DNA from: Meconema thalassinum
Taxonomy: Eukaryota; Arthropoda; Insecta; Orthoptera; Tettigoniidae
Length of the DNA: 64,000 bases
Assembly: GCA_946902985.2 (NCBI GenBank)
Contig: OX336393.1
Coordinates: 129,360,533 to 129,424,532 of the forward strand
Reading direction: 5' to 3'
Below, in pieces: positions 1 to 10,436 of this stretch (position 1 is its first letter; the number at the start of each line of letters is the position of its first letter). Position numbers and translations under genes: made by a program. The notes below the pieces were generated by a model. The model was not told the origin of the DNA, did no database searches, and was given only the letters and a program-made list of their open reading frames with translations.

Positions 1-1430
1 CGAACATATCCCCGAAATGCCATGTTTCCAAATTCAATATTTTTGGCTGGGCAATGATGAGTGAGTGAATGAGTCAGGGCATTTTCTTTCAATTTCTTTT
101 TCTTCAGAATTTCACCCCTCCCGATGAACCCCTTAAATTTGATTGATCAAAAAAACTGTCGAAAAGCTATTTACTTACTTTAAAAGCAGTTTTTCCCCCT
201 GAGTTTGATGAGTGCGTCAGTCAGTCAATCAGTTAGGACACTTTCTTTCCTGTTTCTCCCTCCCCCCAAGAATTTCACTCCTCCCCATGGGCCCCTTAAA
301 TTGGATTTATGAAAAAACTGTGAAATACATGTTTACTTATTTTTATGCTTATTTTTTTCCGCTGAGTTTCAAACTCCTCGCCTATGTCGTTTAAGAGATA
401 CACGCTCCGTTAGGAATCTTTTAATCCCCGATTTTCACCCCTTTCACCTCATAATATACACCACATCGAAAAACGTCTTCTTACTTTTTAATGATGAGTT
501 TATATGCCGTGTATCACATCCCCCAATGAAACCAATCGGGAGATATTGTTATTCAATGAAATGCAGGTTTAACCCCCTTAAAACCCCTTTAGAACCTGAA
601 TATCCGAAAATCCTCCCTTAGTAGACGGTTTTGAAATACAATGAACATATCCGCAAACTGTCATGTTTCTAACTTCAATAATTTTGGCCGGGCGATGATG
701 ATTGAGTGAGTGAGTGAGTCAGGACATTTTCTTTCAATTACCTTTTTTCAGAATTTCACCCTTCCCCATGAACCCCTTAAATTTGATTTATGAAAAAAAA
801 AACTGTCGAACAGCTATTTACTTACTTTAAAGCAGTTTTTTCCCCCTTGAGTTTGATAAGTGAGTCAGTCAATCAGTTAGGACACTTTCTTTCCTGTTCC
901 CCCCCCCCCCCCCCAGAATTTCACCCCTCCCCATGGGCCCCTTAAATTGGATTCATGAAAAAACGGTCAAACACATATTTACTTCTTTTTTATGTTGATT
1001 TTTTTCCGCTGAGTTTCAAACTCCTCGCCTATGTCGTTTAAGAGATACACGCTCCGTTAGGATTCTTTCAATCCCCACTTGTCACCCCTTTCACCTCATA
1101 ATATACACCACATCGAAAAACCCTCAGACACGTGTCTTCTTATTTTTAACGATGAGTTTATATGCCGAGTATCACATCCGCCAATGAAACCAATCGGCAG
1201 ATATTGCTATTCAATGAAATGCAGGTCTACCCCCTTAACACCCCTTTAGAACCTGAATATCCGAAAATCCTCTCTTAGCGGGCATTTGCGGCCCTTGAGG
1301 AAGCTGCATACCAAATTTCATTCCAATCCGTTCGGTGGTTTCTGAGATTTCGTGATGAATGAATGAATGAATGAGTGAGTGAGTGAGTGGTATTAGACAA
1401 ATATGTAGTAGATAGATAGTGTCAAGTCTT
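1..1430. repeat. Tandem ~640-bp repeat ending in GAAT/GAGT microsatellite
   Basis: Two diverged head-to-tail copies: the segment beginning GAACATATCC at 2 recurs at 643, and landmarks such as CCTGAATATCCGAAAATCCT near 595 recur near 1253. Each unit contains a short GAGT/GAAT run, poly-C or C-rich patches and two internal sub-repeats (ACTTTCTTTCCTGTT and TTTCTTTCAATT types). The right end (about 1290-1400) carries a module with AAATTTCATTCCAATCC followed by (GAAT)n(GAGT)n. No coding potential is visible. The array may begin before the window. Probably part of a dispersed non-coding element; family unknown. Confidence 0.7.
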
Positions 1431-1632
1431 TGTTATGCTAAACTCGGTTGACAGTGCTGTGTGAGCAGTTGAGTAACTAACGGGATTTCAAGTAAAGATC
1501 CTCATTTTCTATACCGGTAGTGCAGAGCACAACTGGCATCCAGTCGGCCGTGTCTCGACTTGAGCTATGTTGCCATGGAAACTATCTGTCTTGCCATTCC
1601 TTCATGAGTATATTTTATGATTTGATTAGCCT

Positions 1633-1830
1633 GTGCTTGAGTCCAAAAGGGCCGAAATCAAAAGAATGAGAAAGACTATCGAAAATCCATGTAGCCAGCG
1701 GTTCCTTCTGGGTCCTAAACTATGTGTGTGCAAAATTTGGTTGAGATTGGTGGAACGGTGTAGATTTGTATATGAAACAGACCCACCCACATACATACAT
1801 ACAGATTTTCACTTTTATATATAAGACATA
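1633..1830. repeat. Fragment ending in ACAT microsatellite, likely transposon end
   Basis: A short module with CAAAATTTGGTTGAGATTGG and a following (ACAT)n run, then TTTTCACTTTTATATATAAG. This layout (a 'phrase' with AAATTTGGTT, then a tetranucleotide run) is the same as in the rolling-circle elements elsewhere in the window, but the ends were not found. The overlapping reading frames have no recognisable protein. Confidence 0.35.
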
Positions 1831-2480
1831 TGTTTCTTTTCTATCATTTTGAACTCTGTAAATTGTAAAAACTATCAGGAACGGAAATGTGTGGATAAGG
1901 AAGGAATGAATTTCAAAAGAAGTAGGCGATCCTCGACACGCCATTCTCGTAAGCCCAAAATTATCCATGACTGTATGCTTTTCGGTGTAGCGGGGAAATT
2001 AACTATTTGATGAATTTGTTATTTTATTAATTTATCTCTTTGTTTGGTAATTAGTTTACTTATTTATTTGATTATTAATTTATTTATTTATATGCAATGT
2101 CGGCTTAATCAATGGATACTATTCAGAGGAAATGATGGCAAAAATTCGGTTGTCAATTCGGTTGTTGATGATATAAACAACATTAAACATTTACCCTAAA
2201 GAGGTGGTTTTATAATATTGTTAGCCAGCTCGCCATACCCCCTCCTTGTTTAATGTATTGCACAACTCAGCGCATTATTATTAGTATTGTATAGTTATTT
2301 TGTCATTTCAAATGATCTTGTCGACTTCCTCGTTATGCTTAGGTCTAACGTTATGCGTTACGGTTACGGCGTGTATGACGTCATCATGTTGTTAAGTGCA
2401 TATGCACCGAGTCAGAGTTTATTCCTGGGGTCTGGCGTTATGTGATACGGAGACGGCGAGTGCGTGACGTCAGACAGTAT
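1831..2480. other. AT-rich non-coding stretch, nothing recognised
   Basis: Probable intron sequence. No ORF, tRNA-like box or terminal repeat was recognised here. TGACGTCA occurs once (near 2376) and GTGACGTC again near 2465, beside the minisatellite that follows. Confidence 0.5.
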
Positions 2481-2483
2481 ACA

Positions 2484-2845
2484 GGTGACTCCTAAAGAGG
2501 TGTACAAGATGTCACACAAGAATACAGGGTGGCTCCTAAAGAGGTGTACAAGATGTCATACAAGAATACAGGGTGACTTCTAAAGAGATATAGGCCTACA
2601 AGATGTCAGATTAGAATACAGGGTGCCTCCTAAAGAGGTGTGCAGAATGCCAGAGCAAAATACAGGGTGACACTTAACGAAATGTACAGTATGTTAGATT
2701 CAATTCAAATACAGGGTGGCCCTTAAACAGGTTTGCAAGATATCAGATTAAAATAATGGGTGATCCTTAAAGAGTTGTAAAAGATGTCAGACTCAACCAC
2801 AGGGTGACCCTTAAAGAGGTGCCCGCGCGGGAAGCCTAAGTTAAT
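2484..2845. repeat. Minisatellite, eight 44-50-bp units
   Basis: Units of the type GGTGACTCCTAAAGAGGTGT + ACAAGATGTCA... + GAATACAG start at about 2484, 2528, 2572, 2622, 2666, 2715, 2759 and 2803. Spacing is 44, 44, 50, 44, 49, 44 and 44, the longer units containing small insertions. The first two units are nearly identical and divergence grows to the right, so expansion seems most recent at the left end. The array is followed at 2875-2899 by a short hairpin (GGGCTTC ... GAAGCCC). Confidence 0.9.
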
Positions 2846-2899
2846 GGGTAATGGAGTCTGTTGAAAGAGTGCTGGGGCTTCGAGCGAAGCGAGAAGCCC

Positions 2900-3120
2900 T
2901 CCTGAGCCTTTCTAACATGTGTAGCATTTGTAGCATGCGTCATTTGAAATGATATAAAGTCTAGTCTCTCAGACTGTCTGTATCTTTTTAATAATATTAT
3001 TATTAGGGGTCATCTATAACTACGTTCGTAAAAATGCCATAAAATGTAATCTTCTCCCCCCTGTGCAACACGTTGTAACAATTCATAATATTCCCCGCCC
3101 CCAAATGAACGTCCAAAATA
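2900..3120. repeat. Dispersed repeat fragments
   Basis: About 2918-2990 (TGTAGCATTTGTAGCATG ... AATGATATAAAGT ... AGTCTCTCAGACT) recurs inverted and diverged at 29195-29260, so it is a dispersed family. At 3005-3120 a segment beginning GGGGTCATCTATAACTACGT with C-rich tracts resembles a class of short DNA transposons common in insects; the ends were not resolved. Confidence 0.4.
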
Positions 3121-4115
3121 ATTGATATTGAAACTTTTCATTCTGTGAACATAATGCAGCTTGTGCTTATTCTTAACAAACTAAGGCCTCGGGCAGACGT
3201 GAACGCGTAGGGGAGGTTTCCACTCTCTCTCACACACCTTTGCCGGAGCTCTTCCTGAATGACTACTTCCACACCAGAAACTCTTTAATGCCCGTCAAAA
3301 CAAACGTTATCTCACTAAGAAACTCTTAATCCACGTCTTCACTTGACGAGGCCCTCCAGCCTGAGCTGCGATCATTATCAAGGCAAGACGTTTTATCAAC
3401 TTACTCATTTTTCTCCGGTTAGTTTGCAGCGAGTACACAGACACACACACATGCAGGTTATTCAATTATGCCAGACCACACAAAACAATTATGAACACGA
3501 ACAAACTCTAAGACAAAGAGGAAGAAGACGCCCGACGCAAGAAGATAAATGGACGCCGACCGGTGACGCTAATGATGTGGTAATTAGGACTTGGGTCACG
3601 TGACGACCTACCTGCTAGGTATGAAATTCAATTTCAACAAGAGAAGAGAAGCAAGCAAGATAAAAAACACCACTATAACCAAAACATTCAAATAAGAACG
3701 AGGATACGTGAATAAAAGCAAGACAAAAGAAATGATTTGCCCTGTCAATTATAGAGCCCCAGGCATTGCATTCACACAACTCTAACAAAGATATAGAGAT
3801 ATTCTAACTAGTAGAAAAACTGTGTATTGTGGTTGAATTACCAGGGGAATTCTTACCTCAAGACTGTAAGGTCTAAAAGAACTAACGCTGGTTTCATTAG
3901 TACTTCCTCGGTAAGAAAAAACTATCCGTTTGAAATCTATAACATAATATAAAAAATGTATTTTGTCGTGAATTCCACAATGCTATTCGACAAAGACCTA
4001 ACTGAAGCGTCTATGTAAATGATCATCCGTCGGTCTACACGTGTATGGGAGCCCAATATTATTTAAACTCTAAATAATTGTTTAGCAGTGGGTATCTTTA
4101 ATTTCAGGTATTTGT
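3121..4115. other. Non-coding stretch, nothing recognised
   Basis: Nearly 1 kb with no supported gene, no paired terminal repeats and no tRNA-like boxes. An 86-codon frame at 3343-3603 has no recognisable domain and is probably chance. Confidence 0.5.
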
Positions 4116-4124
4116 GTAGAATGT

Positions 4125-4470
4125 GAGTGCCTTACCGAATGACCACCTCGTGGTGAAGCGACTAGTATTCTTGACTGTGGCCCCAGAGGTCTGGGTTCAA
4201 TTCCAAGCTCTACCAAGAAATTTTAATTCTGGTCTGAGGTTTGGAACGGGGTATACACAACGTGAGGCAAATCTGAGAGGAGGAGGGTCCGATTTCCACC
4301 TCAGCCCTCCTGGCAGTGGCTTTCCGTGGTTTCCCCACTTCTACTCCTGGCAAATGATGGGATGGTTCGTAACTCAAGGGCACGACCACCTCCTTCCCAA
4401 TCCTATCCCAAATTTACAAATACACACACTAGCACAGCCATCACAATAACACAGGTTAGCATACAAATGC
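4125..4470 (+). mobile_element. tRNA-derived SINE, family S2
   Basis: A tRNA-like head (CTCGTGGTGAAGCGACTAG A-box-like, then GGTTCAATTCC B-box) is followed by the S2 body: a conserved CTTTCCGTGGTTTCCCCACT block, a GGCAAATG...GGGATGGTTC block and an A/C-rich tail with ACACACTAGCACAGCCATCA. The same body recurs at least eight times in the window in both orientations. In S2 the body also contains a second tRNA-like B-box (GATTTCCACC here). Family names S1-S10 used in this annotation are local labels. Confidence 0.85.
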
Positions 4471-4614
4471 ACAGGGCTATATGAGAAAATCGCTAGAAAG
4501 TCGTGTCTTATTTAAAGTTAAGATATTATTTTGTTGTTGTTATTGTTGTTGTTGTTAGACATCGTGGTCATGTAGGCGCAGTAAGTTGATATTTGAGGCT
4601 GATCAAATGTGAGT

Positions 4615-4738
4615 GAACTATGTCGGTAGATTTACTGGCACGTTAAAGATCCCCTTCGGGGCGAAGTTCTGGCACTCCGGCGTCTCCAAAATTCGCAGGT
4701 GTTAAAATGGCATGTACAAATAACATTATTATTGGTAT
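4615..4738 (+). mobile_element. 3' part of SINE family S6
   Basis: Matches the 3' half of S6 in sense orientation: TTTACTGGCACGTTAAAGAT, a hairpin CCCCTTCGGGG, and GGCGTCTCCAAAAT, ending in TAACATTATTATT, the (ATT)n tail typical of the family. The 5' half with the tRNA head is missing. The solo LTR at 4739 abuts the tail. Confidence 0.75.
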
Positions 4739-5415
4739 TGTAACGTGCCACCCCTAGTGGCACTTTCGTTAACTGGATTACGGTGGGTAGAAGCACAACA
4801 GAATTGTTCTTTTTAAAGAAATACTAATTTTATTGCAGGTCTTAGCAAGTTACAGTTCACCACACAATAAACAGATACAAGCAATTAGTATCTCACTCAA
4901 GGTCCTCTCCGATTGGGAACACTCCCCTTTTACTCCCTCGAGCAGCTGTCCGTTCACTAATTAGGCAGGCCTGTGTCCAGCCAGTCTGTCACTCACCGAA
5001 ATACCAGTACACTTCCTTGAGTACACAAACTACCGTTAGGCTACTTACGAGTCTGCTACAAACTGTTCCGCAGGATCGGAAAGAATCTCACTGGTTTCGC
5101 AATTCACACAGCACTTCACTACAATAATCTCTGTCGCATTGGTATACACTCTCGCTCAAAAAAATACACTGTTCCCCTCGCTGGCGAGGCCGCTTATATA
5201 TCAGGCTGGTGACTCAATGAATGCTTCTAGACTCGTCCAGGATTCATGGCTTCTCGAGATTTCCATCACTACCTGGGCCACGAATATTCTAGACGGTCTC
5301 TTTTGTCCTCGCAGTCCCGTTGCGTAAGGCGCAGGTAACACACAGAGGCAGAGCATAGCCCGAGGCGGCTGTGGCTCACGCGGCGAGGCGACGAAACAAT
5401 CTCACAGCCGTAACA
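4739..5415 (-). mobile_element. Solo LTR of a retrotransposon (677 bp)
   Basis: The segment starts TGTAACGTG and ends CGTAACA on the plus strand, that is TG...CA on either strand with short inverted ends. Read on the minus strand it has the right internal signals in the right order: a TATATAAG TATA box (plus TTATATA at 5191-5197) and, downstream, an AATAAA polyadenylation signal (plus TTTATT around 4840). No second LTR, gag or pol is nearby, so it is a solo LTR, presumably left by LTR-LTR recombination. Flanking bases (GGTAT / CCATT) do not form a clear target-site duplication. The TGTTACGG start is common in Gypsy-type LTRs, but class assignment is only a guess. Confidence 0.7.
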
Positions 5416-5419
5416 CCAT

Positions 5420-5745
5420 TATTACAATTTGTCTGATTACTTGTGTCACTGTGATGTCTGTACTAGTGTGTATATTTGTAATTGAGGTAGGATTTTTGGT
5501 AGGAAGTGGCCGTGGCCTTAGTTATGAACCATCCCGGCAATTGCCTGGAGTACATCAGAAGTGGGAAACCACGAAAAACCACTTCCAGGTCGGCTGAGGT
5601 AGGAATCGAACCCGCCTCTTCTGTTTTGCCTCACGAGGCTGAGTGTACCCCGTTCCAGCCTTCATGCCAGTTATCTTTTCTTGGGAGAGCCAGGAATCGA
5701 ATCCGAGCCTCCGCGGTGACAGCGAAGAATGCTAGCCGATACAAA
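5420..5745 (-). mobile_element. tRNA-derived SINE, family S2
   Basis: Minus-strand copy: tRNA-like head at about 5690-5745 (plus-strand AGGAATCGAATCCGAGCCTC, an inverted B-box), then the body with CGTTCCAGCC, a second inverted B-box (GGAATCGAACCCGCC) and the ACCATCCCGGCAATTGCC block, ending in the tail at about 5425. Both ends of the family are present, so it is nearly full length. Confidence 0.85.
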
Positions 5746-5944
5746 ACAGGTTTTATTTTGGTTTCAGGTTTTGTGTATGTTGATAGTTTTGCTTTCTTTG
5801 TTTTCTGCTTTAGTTTGGATTTCACTCTCTTTTTTTTTCTCTCTTTTTTTCGTGTGTTTGTTTTGACCAGTAGATCAAGGAGATCCAGTTAATATACGGT
5901 ATCTTGTTTTCTGAAATATGAATACTTCCACAAGATGAATTTCA

Positions 5945-6100
5945 CCCTATAGGGGATCCTTAACGTGCACTAAATCTTACACGGCTCCCTCGCATTTGGG
6001 CATCCTCAAATGCCAACTGGCAGTGCCAGGAATCGATCCTGCAACCTTGCGCACAGCAGGCGAGAACATTACCGCTGAGCCACGCAGCCAGCTCCGTTAA
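5945..6100 (-). mobile_element. tRNA-derived SINE, family S6
   Basis: Inverted tRNA-like head at 6022-6095: plus-strand GGAATCGATCCTGCAACC (B-box) and ACCGCTGAGCCACGC (A-box). The body has GGGGATCCTTAACGTGCACT and CCCTCGCATTTGGGCATCCT, shared with copies at 20470-20700 and 50845-51025. The 3' part with the (ATT)n tail is lost. Confidence 0.8.
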
Positions 6101-6172
6101 AATACTGTAAGGCTGAAAGATTCAACCATTAACACCTTCGATGATGTGCTCGTGCACTGTACTGATACAGTA

Positions 6173-6975
6173 GGGCTAGCGGTTGGTTCCTAAGTTTAGG
6201 GCAGGGTGTTTCAAATCCACGAGTTTGAGTATGCGTACACGCGAGTACTCAGCAGTGATGCTCGGAGCACGGTTGGAGAGGGACTGGGGGTGATAGCCAA
6301 TACGTCACTGGGCAAAGGTCATAACACAAGTCCATGGGCTTCCAGCCAGTCTTGATGTAATCACCACGCAGTGACGGCAGCCCCAACAGCAGAGCTGTAT
6401 TGCATCTTGCAGGTTTACTCACGCACGGCGGCGAGTACTCGGCCGCTCACTGGCGAGCTGCACGGCTGGATCAGCCTGGTTTAGGGGCTGCAACAACGTG
6501 GTCATGTAGCCCCATGTACTTTGGGTGCGTTTAGAATGTAGGGTGTTAATTGTGATGACTGTATTAGTGTGTGATATCTGTGATTCAGATAGAAGGACTG
6601 CAGATAGTTAATTTTTTCAGGTAGTTCCTACTTTTGGCTCTAAATGCAACCGTCCACAACACCTAGCTGTGAACTTGGCTAATACTAGATGCCATCGCAA
6701 CCAGCGCCCGGTGACGAACGTTGGAACTTAAAAGAGCATTAATCAAACCTAACCTACAAATTTTAGCTTCCACAAGTGTAGTTAGTGGAAAGTTCTTTTT
6801 CATGCCATAAATCTATGACAGGGGACCGCCGGCTTTACTTCCCCTCCGAAGGAAGGCATACTGAGGGATTTTTAACACTCTTAAAAATCCGACGACTTCG
6901 GCCGGGTTTGAACCCGCGATCTTGGGCATAGAAGCTCAACATGCTACCAATTACGCCACCGAAGCCGCCCTAGCG
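6173..6975 (-). mobile_element. SINE family S1, split by a hAT MITE
   Basis: Full-length minus-strand copy. The tRNA head lies at 6895-6972: inverted B-box GGGTTTGAACCCGCG and A-box region GCTACCAATTACGCCACC, with an acceptor-like stem TTCGGC/GCCGAA. The body runs left through GGCTTTACTTCCCCT and GACGAACGTTGGAACTT to the 3' end GGGGCTGCAACAACGTGGTC and GGTTGGTTCCTAAGTTTAGG at 6181. The element is interrupted at 6202-6478 by a hAT-type MITE. Confidence 0.85.
6202..6478. mobile_element. hAT-type MITE (277 bp) inserted in an S1 SINE
   Basis: Flanked by perfect 8-bp target-site duplications GTTTAGGG (6194-6201 and 6479-6486). Ends are imperfect inverted repeats, CAGGGTGTTTC at the left and CAGGCTGATCC read inward from the right. 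The CAGG... start and 8-bp duplication are the hAT hallmarks. The motif GCGAGTACTC recurs near both ends (6241 and 6431). No coding capacity. Other S1 copies show the uninterrupted site, which proves the insertion. Confidence 0.88.
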
Positions 6976-7019
6976 GTTGGTATACAAACCACTAACCTAC
7001 TGGCAACACTGGAAGTGAA

Positions 7020-7687
7020 AGTTTTGTACAGTAACTACTGCTTAAGGTAACGATCTGTTCTTTATGAATGTATCTATCTTGATCTTCTAATGAAGAGAAA
7101 TTGTTCTACATCATATTTCATAACATTCCCAGCGTTCAATGAAACCAATCTGGCGATTAATCGGAATTTGGAGATGTTCCTTTTTTCTTCTTATTTTACT
7201 GATAGGTTAAAACGTTAAATAATAAACGAAGACGTAATTTTGTATAATGATATATCTGAAATTTGTATGAAATACCTTCTGCTTCAATATTACCATCCTC
7301 CTAGTCACGCCAGCTTCATTTTACGCACATCAGAATTCTTACACGAGTAATGCGGTAATTGAATGGTTAAACATCTCATCTCGTCTTCACAAAAATAAAT
7401 TAAACTAATCATAACACCACTTGAACTTGGCGGAGGTAACATCTACATTACTTTTACTCTCTCTCTTCCAAGGTAACCATTTCATAGATATCGTCCGAAG
7501 AGCTTCCTTCGCAATAGACAATTCGTTTTAGACTTAACAGCCTGTATTATGGTGCCAAGATCGTGGGTTCGATTTTTGGGCCGAAGAAGATGGATTTTGA
7601 AGGGAGGAAGAAATCTACGGTATTCCGTGTTACACAATATCTGCTCGTAAAATATCTCCCATATCGCATTAGTTGATAACAAGGCTT
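7020..7687. other. Non-coding stretch, nothing recognised
   Basis: AT-rich sequence between the S1 SINE and the rolling-circle element. A possible decayed inverted tRNA-like B-box (GGTTCGATTTTTGGG on the plus strand at 7567) is too degraded to call. Confidence 0.5.
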
Positions 7688-8815
7688 AACAAGAAGTTCC
7701 GTGACGAACTAAAGGGCCTACTTTTCCTAAAATTTAAGATGCATGCCAATGATTAATCTATATGGATATATCTAGAATAATGACGAAATTAAGTTGGTAA
7801 TATCAACATTTCTAATTAGTTCGAAATACTGTATACCTGGCTTAATGTAGCCTAATAGAGTACTACAATTGGCAGCCCTGGTGACTGAATATATTCGTAG
7901 TTCCATTTCTTAAGGTACAGAATACAAAATTTGGTTGAAGTCCAATGGATAACATGGACGTTACATGCAGTTAAACATTGGATCTAACAGTGCGCGTAAA
8001 ATCATGTTGGCAACAATGACATGCATGTATTGGTCATTAATAATCTGAAATAAACTGATCTACTGTTGTGCCAATTTTGAATGAAGTCCATTAGTTAGTA
8101 TAGAAGTTACATGCATTTTAAAATTGGACCTATCAGCAGGATTAGAATCATGTTGGCAGCACTGACGTATATTAGTTACTCCAAATTAATCTAGAATGCC
8201 AGGTACTATACGTGTGCAAAGTTTAGAGCTATTGGCATGCATACTTTCTGATATATTGCTATTAGGATAACAAAAATAATGACAGCATTTATTAACAGTT
8301 GGCAGCCCTGGTTGCTCTTAAGAATACGCATAGTCATATCTGTTATAGTACACATAGCACGTACGAAATTTGGTTGAATTCTAATTGATAGTGTAGAAGT
8401 TATATGCATTTAAAATTGGACCTATCAGCAGGCTTAAAACCATTTTGGCAACACTGGCATGCATGACCTCCTGGACATTATACTGTAATATTATTGTCTA
8501 GGTTATACTTGTGCCAATCTTTAAATAGCTCCCATTCATATCTTCCAAGATATCCAACATGGAGCTCAAATTTCAACTGTGATTTTTCAGCAACAGGTTG
8601 CACTGACATCATTTTCAAATACGGCATTGAGATATTCAGGTATAGATCTTAACTCCTACCTAATTTTGTTTCGATTGCTGTAGCCGTTTAGGAGTTGATA
8701 GGGGGGATACACACACAGCCAGACAGAAGGACAGACAGACACACATTTGCCCGGATCGATCTCATAAGTCTACTTTTTCCTCATTTTTGCAAAATGTGAA
8801 AAGTATTCTAAAAAT
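7688..8815 (-). mobile_element. Helentron-like non-autonomous element, family A (copy H1)
   Basis: Sense is taken as the minus strand. Sense 3' end at 7688: AGTTCGTCACGGAACT hairpin followed by TCTTGTT, preceded by the subterminal repeat GGAAAAGTAGGC. Sense 5' end at about 8815: a matching decayed CTTTTCACATTTTGC hairpin arm, then AAAAAGTAGACTTATGAGAT and a GTCT microsatellite (8708-8745). This arrangement (subterminal inverted repeats, tetranucleotide GTCT/GTCY run, hairpin near the 3' end) is that of DINE-1/HINE elements mobilised by Helentrons. The interior is a series of diverged ~147-bp modules carrying AATTTGGTT near 7926, 8083, 8213, 8365, 8514 and 8660. No ORF. Other copies: 38672-42310, 51713-52252, 54396-58762. 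Confidence 0.75.
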
Positions 8816-8911
8816 GACCACGATCGCCCGATTCCTAATTGACGTATTAATTATAATAAACTATTTATTACCTTTTGTCAATATTTTTATTTATTTAGTC
8901 AATTTACCCTC

Positions 8912-9375
8912 TAGGTTGGTGGTTCCCACGGTCTCAGCGAGGGAACTCACCCCTACCGCCTCCATGGGCAGTGTCCTGGAGCTTGGAACATCTGGTCGGG
9001 ATGGATACAACTGGGGAGGTCAGATCAGCACTTCGCCCAGGCGACCTCACCTGCAAAGCGAACTGGGGCCTCATGAGGGAAGGTAAGGGATGGTGAGGAT
9101 GGATAGGCAAGGAAGAGGGAAGGAGGCGGCCGTGGCCTTGAAGAAGGTACCATCCCGGCATTTGCCCGAAGACGAAGTGGGAAACCACGGAAAACCACTT
9201 CGAGGATGGCTGAGGGGGAATCGAACCCCCTCTACTCATTTGGGCCACCCGAGGCTGAGTAGACCCCGTTCCAGTCCTCGTATCACTTTTCAAATTTCGT
9301 GGCAGAGCCGGGAATCGAACCCAGGACCTCCGGGGCGGCAGCTAACAATGCTGACCGCTACGCTACGGAGGCGAC
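8912..9375 (-). mobile_element. tRNA-derived SINE, family S2 (long subtype)
   Basis: Inverted tRNA head at 9303-9372 (GGGAATCGAACCCAGGACCT B-box; GCTGACCGCTACGCTACGGA A-box). The body contains CCATCCCGGCATTTGCCC and GGGAAACCACGGAAAACCAC. The 3' portion at 8912-9115 (CCTCATGAGGGAAGG, GGTGGTTCCCACGGTCTCAG) is a subtype shared with 24100-24305. Two long reading frames crossing it are artefacts of SINE sequence. Confidence 0.85.
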
Positions 9376-9481
9376 ACCTTTTGTCAATATATTGTACATA
9401 AGAACCGTACCGGTTTCCGTCTCATTGCGACATTCCTCAGCGTAGTATAGGATAAGTAAATGTGCAATAACATACACTTAA

Positions 9482-10356
9482 CCCTTTATAGGCCAAAAGA
9501 CTGGGGGTATATATATTTTGCACATTTGTAATTGGGGGTTATAGATGAGTAGGAATATGCAACAATTTTATGGGTGTGGATTCTATTTTATGAAATATGG
9601 GGTGGGAAATTATTATCCCACAGCCCATACCTGACAGTATGTTTTCTTAAATGAGCCATGGGTAATAATTTACCGCCTCCAAATTATGATGATACTGTGT
9701 TTATCACTCAATAATGAGGTTTATTTAACAGGATATAATGTATAAAAACACCCACCACGCTCTATAATTTCTTTAAAACGTAACTCCCACGCAACACAAC
9801 GTCAGTGACCTATATCATCTTTGCCGAAAACTGCACAAAAAATATAAAAGTGATTTTGGAATGATAAAAGTTAGTATATTCGAATATAATTCAATAATTT
9901 CAAAATAGTATTTACTAAAACTCAGAAATTTGATGTTTTAAATCTTCTATTCTATGGCAAACACCCTGAGCAGGATAATAATTTCCATTCTAGCTGAATT
10001 ATATTTACTCAAATGACCAAAACCATTATAAACATTGTATTTCAGTTATTTACCAACGTTTACAAATCTCTTATCTTCAATAAAAACACCTTCTTCTGTA
10101 AAACAATGCATTTATTTCACTCAACACAGCCGAACTGGCGAGCACGTGCACAGTGGAGATCACTGGGATTTATGCTTCCCACCTTTGGTTTCTGATGACA
10201 GTATACATCAAATTAATGGGTTTTCAATATTTCTCTGCATCTAGCTTGTGGATGCATGTGGAACTGCTTGAAATGAAAGGGGTGGGAAAATTCTCTCCCT
10301 AACACCGTTCTATAAATACATGGTGGGAAGATAGTATCCCAAGGACCTATAAAGGG
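9482..10356. mobile_element. TTAA-type (piggyBac-like) non-autonomous element
   Basis: Left end TTAA|CCCTTTATAGGCC (9478-9494), right end GGACCTATAAAGGG|TTTG (10343-10360). The inverted repeats match over 12 bp and start with CCC as in piggyBac-type elements; the left flank is TTAA while the right is a mutated TTTG. Inside, the motif GTGGGAA...TATCCCA occurs near both ends (about 9601 and 10322) as sub-terminal repeats. No transposase was recognised. Confidence 0.65.
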
Positions 10357-10436
10357 TTTGCCATAACAGAGGATACTAAAAATATTTTTGTTCCAAAAGC
10401 TCACAAAGTAAAATTTTAAAAACCAGATCTGTTACA

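Noticed and set aside
8934..9401. Two overlapping ~100-codon frames on opposite strands
   Set aside because: They fall wholly inside an S2 SINE; similar frames occur in the other S2 copies.
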